From positions 248,001 through 312,000 of the forward strand of contig BCIJ01000005.1 of assembly GCA_001599935.1 (NCBI GenBank): 64,000 nt of DNA, read 5' to 3'. Source of the DNA: Holtermannia corniformis. Lineage: Eukaryota > Basidiomycota > Tremellomycetes > Holtermanniales. The notes below the pieces were generated by a model. It was given only the letters and a program-made list of their open reading frames with translations, was not told where the DNA came from and made no database searches. Below are positions 55,241 to 64,000 of the stretch, in pieces; the stretch's first letter is position 1; each line of letters opens with the position of its first letter. The position numbers and the translations under genes are program-made.

Positions 55241-57571
55241 TCACCCACACGACCACGCTACCGACGCACATTCCATCCGCGGCTTCTCCTGTGCCGGCGT
55301 CTCGTCATCAACCGGGTCGCTGAACGGGTCGTCAGGGTCCAACAAGCCCTTTCGGCCATAGTTGTCGGCCAGAGGCTGATACTCTGGCTGCTGCTCGTAC
55401 GGACGCCGAGCCGACGACGACGCGTACGCATCGTTCACCGATTGCCTGCGCGAGGCGGCGTGCGAGCGCCGACGGTACTCTTCGTCGGAGGAATCATAGT
55501 CTGAAAAGTCGGAGAGCGAGCTATGTAGCATGACCAAAATGTCAGTCTAGTGTCTGCACTTCTCAGAGCCCACTCACCCGCGTATCGAGTCGTCGTCTTC
55601 ATCCGGCTGCATCGGCGGCGGTAAGCGCCCCTGCTCCTCGCGCCGGATGCCACTGCCAAAGTCGAGGTCGCGCAGGTCCGGGTGCGCGCCCGAGCGGAAA
55701 GAGTCGCCTCGCTGAATCTTGCGTTGCTGCTGCTTGGCCGATTCCTTCTTCTGACGCTCACGCAGGCGGTCGAGCTCGCCCGTGTGGTCTGAGCGGAGCT
55801 TTGTAGCCTCGAGGCGGCGTGCGAGAGCCTCGGCCTCGCGGTTCGGGGGCGACGCGGCGCTTGCCTCGTGCTCAGAGTCCGAGTCGGTCTCGACGGGGCG
55901 CGAGAGCTGCGAGATCAGCAGCGTTCCTCAGTCCACCGGGTCCACTCACCGTATCATACAGCTGGATCGACTCTACAATCTTCTCGTTGGCTTCGAGCAG
56001 AGTGCCGACAAACTCTTCATCCGTCACGACCTGGATATAACGGATCACAGTCCGCCTTGCCGCCTTGGCCTTGTCCAAGTTCTCTTGAACCTTGACGTTC
56101 TCCAACAGCGTCTCCTCGGCTCGGTTCACATGCCGACACGAGTTGACGAGGTTGTTCGCGCACTGGATCGCGTTGGCGACGGCAACGAGGATGCTCGGTT
56201 TCTCCTTTTGGAAATCGAATTTCGGCCGCTGCGGCTGTGCTTGGCCTTTGCCCTTCTTTTGCTGGTCTTTGAGTTGACGCCGACGCTCGGCCTCTTGTTC
56301 TGCCTCGCGTCGTCGCGTCTCTTCGAGCGCCGTCATGTCCTTCTTGCGTTGGAGGTCGCGCTCACGGCGCGCAATGTCGGCTTCGCGCTGTTCGAGCGCG
56401 AGTTTGGCTTCGCGTTGGCGTTTGCGCTCTTCTGCGTCGGCTTTGGCGGCCGCTAGGTCGGAATACGTGTCGGCGCCGGCTTGGCCGGGCGCAGGAGCCC
56501 ACGAGTGCGAGTAGATGTCTGGCTCGGGTGCTTGTGCGCGCGTGGTAGAGTGCGATTGGGTCGACGAGCGGGGCACGCCGGATGGCTGCGATGAGTTGGC
56601 GTCAGAGGGCTCGCCGGGTAGCTTGCAACGGACGTACCTTGCGCGCGTGGCCGGCGTACTGCCCGTACAAGTTGGCGATCGAGCTCATTCGGGTATCGTC
56701 CTGAGCGACGTCAGTGCCGAGTCTGATTCAAGCATTGGATCGAGGGTCTGAGACTGCGACCCTCATCCTGCACTCTGTTTAGGCACAATGCCGACCCACT
56801 TGGCCCATTACACGACCCCGGACCAAGACATACCTTGTGTTGCACACTCCACGCATGGAACACCAAGATCAACTTGCGCTTGACTTTCGGGTCGGTCAAG
56901 GGGTCACCCGCCATCGTCTTGAGCCGATCTAGCAGCTGATCGTTTGCAAAGTTTTGCTGAAACGCTTTGGAGCCGTTCTCGGAGAGGGCTCGGAGGATCT
57001 GTTAGTGGATCAGTCGGTATGGGTCTGAAATAGATGGACGGCAGGGGTCATAGAAGGGCAGAACCGCGCTGAGAGATAGCTGGGTGGAAATGGACTGCCT
57101 GGCTTGCGAAAGCCAGTAACCACAGGTTGATCCCAGCTATACTGCACGTCCATGCACGTCCCTTACCGATCACTCGTACTCATCCAAAAGACAGACTAAC
57201 CGTCAAGGCTCTGATCTGGCGATGGACGTTGCCATACTTGAGCTTCTTCCTGATCGCACGCGACGCCTCTTGCGTGCCCGTATACCCCTGCAGGTTGATA
57301 CTATCCAGTAACTCTGGGATGCCATCGAGCGAGTCTTCCTGCACCGAGCGGATCAGCACGCTGCCTCGTGTGCCCGTGCGATCCAACGCACCGCGTACCG
57401 ATCCGATGACAAGATCTCGACCCAGTCGGTCACGCTCGAGTGCGGTTTCTCGCCCTCGAGCCTGTGCAGCCACGTCAGCATTCTCGCCTCGGCAAAGGAT
57501 GGTGCGGGACGGCCAACGTACGTGGCCATGATGCCCTTTGCGGTTGAGAGATAGCCGCCGTACTTGGACAT
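55241..57571 (-). CDS. Lsb5-like VHS-GAT endocytic adaptor
   Basis: Adaptor at the interface of actin, ubiquitin and endocytosis. The N-terminus MSKYGGYLSTAKGIMATY precedes a VHS domain: GEKPHSSVTDWVEILSSDRY, then spliced EDSLDGIPELLDSINLQG, AIRKKLKYGNVHRQIRAL, FANDQLLDRLKTMAGDPLTD and KVKRKLILVFHAWSVQHK. A long charged coiled coil follows (DIARRERDLQRKKDMTALEE). Then comes a GAT-type helical bundle starting KPSILVAVANAIQCANNLVN and containing YIQVVTDEEFVGTLLEANEK. The C-terminus is acidic and Ser-rich with LLDPDDPFSDP. The upstream start and the first 45 residues are less certain than the VHS core. The coiled-coil insert is longer than in yeast Lsb5. Confidence 0.83.
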
Positions 57572-57968
57572 GGTTGGCGCTACCGACCGGCGATCAGTCT
57601 GTGCTGAAAGGGACCAGCGAGCGAAAGCAGGGGCCGTGCTGCTCACCGTGGTCTCAGCTGGGACCGTTGCGTGATCCCGACGGTTGCTATGCGCCGACTG
57701 AATGGTGCAGGCCGCCGGTGCCGGTGCTGATGGCCGCGGCTGATGACGTAAACCCCTCAGGGACGCAGGGAGGGGGTTGGTGCAGATCACAACTTGGGGC
57801 GGGAGCTGGCAGTGACGTGGGCAGGCGAACCGCGGTGACGGACTGCCAACGCTCTCCGCCGCCACCCGTAGCACCGGTCAGTGCAACACCAACAGCACGG
57901 CAGCTCACACCACGCCCGCCTGCAACCAGCCAGCACGATAATCGGACGGAGACGGGCAGTTTAGTGGG
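57572..57968. promoter_or_regulatory. divergent intergenic region, Lsb5-like / CLN3
   Basis: 397 bases between outward-facing starts of two endosome/vacuole-related genes. No specific motif recognised. Confidence 0.4.
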
Positions 57969-60034
57969 ATGGACGTCGAGGCAGAGGCCCTCGAGTCGCA
58001 CGTGTGGCAGACGGACCAGCAGGATGAGCTCCTCAAGGGTGCGTGAGCGCGAGTAGCCCTAGAAGTGATCGGCTCATTGGAGATCATCAGACGTACCTGT
58101 ACCGGGTAAACCACTCGCACACGCCAAGCTTCGCCTGTTTACAAGCTTTGTCCTGTTTGGCCTCCTCAACAACGGTCAGTCCCACCGCTACAAGCCAGAT
58201 AGATACCAACCCGTCCCAGTCCTATACGTCATCATCCTCTCCGCCGCACTCGACCTCGTCTCCTCCTCGACTCCAAAAGGCCTCGTAGCATTCTTCAACA
58301 TCTTTCCCGCGCTGATCGCCAAAGTGCTGTGGCCCTACCTCTCCAACGGGCAGATCAGGTACAAGCGCAGGATCTATGGCTGTACGGCCGCAAGCTGGAC
58401 CGGCATGGTTGTACGCCGTGTCCCCCTCTCTGAGAGCTGCGCACGTGCTGACCTGGACCGTGCAGGTCATCGCTTCGTTCCAAGGACTGTACCCACGCCT
58501 GCTAGGCATCGCATTCGCAAGCTTCAGCAGTGGGCTGGGAGAACTCACATTCTTGCAAATGTCCGCCACGCTGCCTTCGGGAGACTGGTCGCGCGTCGCC
58601 ATTGGCGCGTGGTCGATGGGCACGGGGGGAGCGGGTATTGTTGGCGCTGGGCTTTGGTGGACTCTGAGGGGGTTTGGCGTGACCGTTGGATTGGGCATCT
58701 CGAGTGTGAGTGGGTCGTTTGCCGGGTGGCATACGGGGTATGCGCGGTCAAACAACGCACACCATGTAGCCACTAGCATTCGAGACCGCCATCCCGCAGT
58801 GGACCCAGCTGACGCACTACAGTTCCTCCCCCTCTTCTTCCCGCTGATCCTCCACGTCCTCCTTCCAGCGTTCGACCGTCTCCCTCCTCTTGTCTCCGAC
58901 AGCGAGGCGAACTCGCAACGCTCAACAACAGCCTATCAGCCGCTCAGCACTACCGACACCGAGTCCAGCTTTCCAAGTCCAACATCAGCACCCCCATCCG
59001 GGCCCAAGACGGCCCTCTCGTTCCCTGAGAAATGGGCGCTCGCACGACCATTAATGTTCCAATACATGCTGCCGCTCTTTGCAGTCTACGTAGAAGAATA
59101 CGTCATCAACTCGGTAGGTCCCTCTTCTCCATCCTATCATCTGTTGACGTGCGTATCAGGGCGTAGCGCCAACGCTAGTCTTCCCACCGCCAACGGCCGG
59201 TATCTGGGCGAGGGTGTTCAAGAGCCCGAGAGATTTTTATCCGTTTTGGTCGTTGACTTGTGCGTGTTCTGTTCTCGGCTACTCTTGCTGCGTACTGCCG
59301 TGGTCTGGGCTGCTGGTGACTTGGCTGGCGTCAACCCTGCGCGGAAAGACTATATTTGAGCAACTGGCACACGCCGCATCTGTTGGTATCGCAACACGAG
59401 GGCGAATTCTACCACATGTGTTGAGGCGTCAACTCGGTCGCCCGCAACATGGCGCAGGCCGCCAGCAATCACACCCGTCCCTGCCACGCATCCCGCTAAC
59501 GCTTCTGCCAGACCAAACCTTTGTCTTCCTCTCTCGCTCCTCCCTCTCCCTGGGTCTCCCAGCCCTCCCAAAACCCCTGCTGCCCCTCCCGGCCCTCATC
59601 CAACTCATAGTCCTCTGCACTCTGGTTGCCCAAGCGTCCTCCTTCGTCTTCTCGTCCGACAGCGCAATCACCCTCGTCTTCTTGTTGATCTGCTTAGAAG
59701 GGACCTGTGGCGGATTGGCGTATGTCAACACGTTCTTCCACGTCGGGCGCGAAGGCGAGGGCGAGGCGCGGGGCGAGGTGAGGGAACAGATGGAAAGGGA
59801 GTTCAGGATCGGCGTCACGGGTGCCGCCGACAGCTGTGGTACGTCCTTTTGATCCCTCGCCCGTATCCCGACTCTACACGTTGCCGCAACCAACTCGTAC
59901 CGGAAAGCTGTCATCGTTCAGATCGCTGACGTCCCACAGGGATCCTCTTTGCGAGCTTGATCTCGATGCCGGTCGAGGTCGCGCTGTGTAACGCGCAGGT
60001 CGAGCTTGGACAGAGCCTGTGTAGAGATTTGTAG
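57969..60034 (+). CDS. battenin/CLN3 family vacuolar membrane protein
   Basis: Orthologue of yeast Btn1/Yhc3 and human CLN3, affecting vacuolar pH and basic amino acid or glycerophosphodiester export. The N-terminus MDVEAEALESHVWQTDQQDE is cytosolic. After introns come LRLFTSFVLFGLLNN, VLYVIILSAALDLVS, FFNIFPALIAKVLWPY, the family motif SSGLGELTFLQMSA and GTGGAGIVGAGLWWTL. A cytosolic Ser/Thr-rich loop separates these from FQYMLPLFAVYVEEYVINSG and FKSPRDFYPFWSLTYQTFVF. The last segment, CLEGTCGGLAYVNTFFHVG, is a strong CLN3 signature. The C-terminus is FRIGVTGAADSCGILFAS through LGQSLCRDL. A long intron (about 59260-59510) and others of 45-80 nt were needed. Confidence 0.9.
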
Positions 60035-60095
60035 CCGCTTGTACCTCTTGACATTGCTGTATACTGCGCACGTGCTCGTCCACAGTACTGACGTC

Positions 60096-60753
60096 TCAGG
60101 GTCCCACACTTGGACTTGAGCGCTCAATCTTGTCACAAGATGTCTCGTTGCCGCAGTGCGGGCGGAGAGCAACATCCTGAGCCGAAACAGAACCGCCCTG
60201 ATCCCGAAAGACAGTGCATGTGACTTACTTCCAGCTCGTACACTGTAGCGTTGACCGTCATGTACAGGCCTTGCTCGATGTCTAGATCGTCTGTGCGCAG
60301 TATGGAGTCGACAAGAGACGAGTACAAGGAGGCAAACAGAATATGCACTTGGAGACGCAGGCGCTCATCACTGTCTCTGATTTCGCATTGAATAGAGTAA
60401 TGGTCTGCATCATGGCGTCTACGTAGCAAGTACCGCGACTGACTTCAGCGAGATGGGTCTGGCCAGCTCGACATGGCCGCGTACTGATCGTCTGACAATT
60501 TGATCAGCTCAGCCAGGTAGAGTTCACTAATACTGTCCGTGTCTTGCACCGGCGGATTATATGCCTCTGGTAGTACGTCTGCAGGGCGACGGGCGTGGAC
60601 TTGAAACTGCCAGTCCTCATCAGGCTGGCCTCGATTAACACATGTGTGGTTCGACGTGTAGATATCCCACGAGTCCCGATGGCGACTGGAGAATCGTGCA
60701 CGTCCGGTCGCCGGGTCGAAGCTATGGAGGGTAACGTCAGGCTCGGTAGTCAT
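60096..60753 (-). CDS. hypothetical protein, about 190 residues
   Basis: Assembled from three exons: MTTEPDVTLHSFDPATGRAR to DDQYAA, then RHDADHYSIQCEIRDSDERL to YELE, then DVALRPHCGNETSCDKIERS and stop at 60096. Donors GTCGAG and GTAAGT with usual-length introns keep the frame. No family recognised; helical, acidic, no signal peptide. An upstream in-frame ATG at 60924 would add about 57 residues. Moderate confidence that it is a gene, because both splices remove stops. Confidence 0.45.
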
Positions 60754-61391
60754 GTTGAGAATGTTGGATGGTCTGAAGCCGGGTAGTATTAGTATCTTGG
60801 GGCGAGATGGTTGAATAAAGGATCGCGGCATGGAGGGTCTGTTCGGAGTTGCAAGCGGAGCGGCATTGGTGATGACACTGGCATGGCAGCGCGTTGAGTC
60901 GGGCTGGCGCTCTGAAAGGTGCATTTAGTGCTCTTGGGTGACCTTGACGATCAAACATCTCTACAATGCTCCACAACAGACAACGCATGCATGATTTCAG
61001 CGCAAGGGTCGCAAGCACAGTGCCACTTTCTCGCTAGAGCACCTAGCACGCTTCCAGATCCGGCAGCTCTTCTATTTTGGGCCGGCCGGCGCTTTTTTCG
61101 TGCAACCATGACAACGGTGCGCTCGCTTGTACAGCGTCTTGCCTCTGTCACCCGGACCACGCAGACCAACGGGTTCGACAACTCTACAAGCGAAGTTTTC
61201 GTAGGGTCCCCGGTACGCCCCGCGGTCGTTTCATATCCGTCTGCAATCGATTGGCTATCCGTATAGGCGAGTGGTCCAGCTTAAGCGGCGGGGCGCAGAC
61301 CAAGTCACACGAGGGCTCAAGTCACACGTCTGCCAAGAAGGCGCTATCAATTGCTGCGTTTTCACGGTACAACTTGCACCAAGCAACGACA
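60754..61391. other. divergent intergenic region upstream of the permease
   Basis: 638 bases. It may include an N-terminal extension of the minus-strand hypothetical gene (to 60924). The rest shows nothing I can name. Confidence 0.4.
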
Positions 61392-63356
61392 ATGTCTGGC
61401 GCACCCTCACCGACTGCGACGGCTTCGGCGGCGTCAGCGGACCTGCAGCCGCGCAAGGGCCCGTACTCTCATGTAGACGTGGAGCAATCTACGAGACACG
61501 ACGATGGGGCTGGGCCGGCTTTCTTGCCAAAGCGCGGTGAGATAGCCGAGCCCACTCGACAATTCACCTTCCTCTCTATTGGTATGTAGATGCAGGGCGG
61601 ACGCGATCGGTGCTCACCATCTTCAGTTGGTTTGGCATATGCCATCTGCAACTCGTGGGTAGTAGTGCGGCCCGCATGATACGCTTGACTGAGCATTCCC
61701 AGCTGGACGGCAATGGCGACGTCCATGTCCGTCGCGCTGCCATCAGGCGGACCGACAGCTGTGATCTGGGGTATTGTCGTCGCAGGCATCTGCAATGTAT
61801 GCATGGCGGCGAGTCTTGCTGAGATCACCCATGTGTACCCGACCAGTAAGCCTCTAGATATGTATTTTGTGCACCAAGCTCACCCCCACAGGCGGCGGTC
61901 AGTATCACCATGCTGCCATCCTGTCGCCACCTGCCTGGGCACCGGCCATTTCTTGGATCTGTGGGTGGTTTGCCGTCGCTGGCTGGACTGCACTTGTCGC
62001 AACAACGGGATCGCTTGCCGGTACTCTGATCACTGGTGTCATCGCCCTCCTCCATGACAACTATGAACCTCAGCGGTGGCACATTTTCCTCGTTTACATT
62101 GCCTTCATCATCGGCGCCTGCCTCATCAACATCTTTGGCTTGCGCCTCCTGCCTCTCATCAACAAGAGCGCCATATCGTGGTCGCTTGCCGGAGCGGCAA
62201 TCATCTCCATCGTCGTCCTAGCTTGCTCCAGCGGCGAGTTCCAATCGGGCAAGTTCGTTTTCACGACCTATCTGAACGAGACTGGCTGGAACGGCGGGAT
62301 CGCGTGGTGCCTCGGGTTGCTTCAGTCAAGTTTTGGTTTGACTGGCTATGACGCCGTGTCGCACATGGTTGAGGAGGTGCGTCGGCTGCCTGCGATGCCT
62401 CATAGCTTACTGACGGGTCCGCAGATGCCTCAGCCGCACATCAACGCACCCCGCGCCATGGTCCTAGCCGTCATCATTGGCGCATCATCGTCCTTTGTCT
62501 TCCTCATCATCATCCTGTTCTGCATCAAGAACGTCGACACCGTCATCTCGTCCCCGGCCGGCGCGCTCATCGAGGCCATCTACCAAGGCACTTCGAACAA
62601 GGCTGGCGCCGTCTGCCTTGCCATGTTCCCAATCGTCAGCATGGCATTCGCCGCGCAGGGAATCATGACGGCGAGCTCGCGTATGTCGTACGCCTTCGCC
62701 CGTGATGGTGGTCTGCCGTTCTCCCGGTTCTTCGGCAGGATGCACTCGTCCGGTGTGCCGATCAATGCCGTCTTGTTGTCGACTGTCCTGGTCATCATCT
62801 TTGGCTGCATCTACCTCGGATCGAGCTCTGCGCTCAACGCCATTCTGTCGTCAAGCGTCGTCTTCCTCAATGTATCGTACTGCATTCCCAGTACGTGCGA
62901 TGTAGTGTCGTTGAGCTTTACTGACAGCAGCAGTTGCGCTCGTCACCTTCCGCGGTCGCCACCTGCTGCGGCCCGAATCTTTGCCAGCGCCGACTATGAG
63001 TCTTGGGCCGATCTTTGGGCCGATCTGCAACATTGTCGGCCTTGCTTTCACGGCCTTCACGACCATCCTGTTCCTGTTCCCTCCCGACTTGCCTGTCACT
63101 GGTGAGAACATGAACTACGCTGTGGTCGTCTTTGGCGTCATCTGTGAGTCGGGTCTGCCCAACGCGCACTCCGGCTGACAACCTGCCAGTCATCATCGCA
63201 ATGATTACCTGGATCGTGCAAGGTCGAAAGCACTTTGTCGGTCCTCGGGATCTGGGAGCGTTGATGGAGCTAGCGCGGACGGAAATCGTCGCCCACCACG
63301 AGGCCAAGGCTGTCGTGACGGGCGCCAAGAACAGTATTGTCGAGACAAAGGCTTGA
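61392..63356 (+). CDS. APC-superfamily permease, GABA/choline (Uga4/Hnm1) type
   Basis: Plasma or vacuolar membrane carrier for GABA, choline or related amines. An N-terminal cytosolic region (MSGAPSPTATASAASADLQP) leads to FTFLSI, spliced to VGLAYAICNSWVVV. Typical blocks follow: SVALPSGGPTAVIWGIVVAG, AASLAEITHVYPTS, GGQYHHAAILSPP and CGWFAVAGWTALVATTGSLA. Then come SFGLTGYDAVSHMVEE, the splice to MPQPHINAPRAMVLAVIIG, QGIMTASSRMSYAFARDGGL and HSSGVPINAVLLSTVL, with twelve membrane segments in total. It ends KNSIVETKA. The P-SGGP and FARDGG-type motifs fit the fungal amino-acid/choline transporter family. Substrate is unresolved. A glutamate decarboxylase gene lies in the same window but not adjacent. 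Confidence 0.9.
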
Positions 63357-63577
63357 TTGTATCAATAGTGCTGCGGAATCACGGTCATGGATCAATATTG
63401 TCGTTTCATGTGTTGTGATCCGAACTGTGTTTATTAGTCAAAACATGCCCTTGACAGCTATATGGCAAGCACCTCACGAAAGTCCCTCATCATCTTGCTT
63501 CACTCTGGCCTGGTTGCCACCGATTTCCCACTTCGATTTTGTCTCGGATTCTCGATTTTGTTTCTTTTTTTCTTACC

Positions 63578-64000
63578 ATGTCGAGCTTCCTTTTCCTCAC
63601 CGCGCTGGTCGCCGTCTTGACACCCGCCTCGGCTTCTCCACACGCGAGTCAGCTCATAGACCCCCGAGGTGAAATGCCAAGTTCGCACAACTTTGCGCTA
63701 GCGCACCAATACCCCGACTCGTACCACTTTGACGAACGCGACGGGTGGGAAGATGTGCCAGCGACCGACCTACCGTACAAGTACAACAATGTGACTGCGC
63801 CACCGCCCAAGCGCATGGTCAAGTTGCCCAGGCGCGGTGTGGGTGAAGTCTTGGGTGAAGTCCTCAGCGACGTGACGAAGGGTATGATTGGCAAGGGCAA
63901 GTCGCAAGACGTGACGATTACCTGGTAAGCATCTCAGCAATGCCGTCAACACGTACTGACAGACAGGTACACCGGCCATGATCTCCAAGAACCAAGCTGC
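63578..64000 (+). CDS. secreted protein, N-terminal part (runs off the window)
   Basis: The signal peptide MSSFLFLTALVAVLTPASAS precedes a short propeptide-like region (LIDPRGEMPSSHNFALAHQY). A 43-nt or so intron (63927 to about 63967) joins SQDVTITW to YTGHDLQEPSC. The pattern ITWYTGHDL..PSC occurs in secreted basidiomycete proteins that I associate, without certainty, with double-psi-barrel (RlpA/expansin-like) families. The remainder lies beyond the window edge. Confidence 0.55.

Overview
The window reads as nuclear DNA of a compact, intron-rich basidiomycete fungus. Most genes are cut by short introns of about 40-55 nt with GT (rarely GC) donors and ctgac/ctaac-like branch sites. Coding DNA is moderately GC-rich and gene spacing is small. 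Basidiomycete-style families are present: a DUF6534-like multipass protein, a CAP10/GT90 glycosyltransferase, and a secreted PAN-like family. Pucciniomycotina is possible, but the exact lineage cannot be settled by reading. I found no rRNA, no tRNA I can support, no transposon and no CRISPR array.

Layout, left to right. 0.8-9.7 kb: COG5 (+), a coiled-coil protein (-), a Zrg17/Msc2-like zinc transporter (+). 9.8-14.3 kb: a Dal5-family transporter (-) diverging from a TauD/TfdA-type dioxygenase (+), with a CACGTG box between them. 14.4-22 kb: an importin beta-3 that seems to lack its C-terminal third (-), a TOPORS-like RING E3 ligase (-), a leucine-rich conserved protein (+). 22-29.5 kb: a GT90 glycosyltransferase (-) diverging from a membrane-anchored histidine acid phosphatase (+), a secreted PAN-like protein (-), a small unknown protein (-). 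30-38.2 kb: a cell-wall-integrity MAP kinase kinase (+), Rpn13 (-), an Ecl1-domain protein (-), a WW/glycine-zipper protein (-). 38.5-41.7 kb: an intronless multidomain RNA-repair enzyme (+), a DUF7704-like membrane protein (-). 41.7-45 kb is gene-poor, with one orphan small ORF. 45-54.9 kb: glutamate decarboxylase (+), DUF6534 protein (-), ribosomal protein eL29 (+), TM9SF/EMP70 (+), glutathione peroxidase (-). 55.2-64 kb: Lsb5-like VHS-GAT adaptor (-), CLN3/battenin (+), unknown (-), GABA/choline-type permease (+), and the start of a secreted protein (+).

Shared themes are secretory-pathway and endosome/vacuole function (COG5, Zrg17, EMP70, Lsb5, CLN3), ubiquitin-proteasome (TOPORS-like RING, Rpn13), nutrient uptake and use (Dal5-like transporter with dioxygenase, GABA-type permease, GAD, secreted or anchored phosphatase), and signalling and stress (MKK, Ecl1, GPX).

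The most striking object is the 848-residue protein at 38.5-41.1 kb. It carries, in order, two H-x-T motifs of a 2H phosphoesterase, a TPR-like helical stretch, a dual-specificity phosphatase loop, a P-loop kinase and an RNA-ligase core. It could plausibly heal and seal RNA ends within one polypeptide. Exon boundaries throughout were inferred by hand from splice consensus and protein continuity, not from transcripts.
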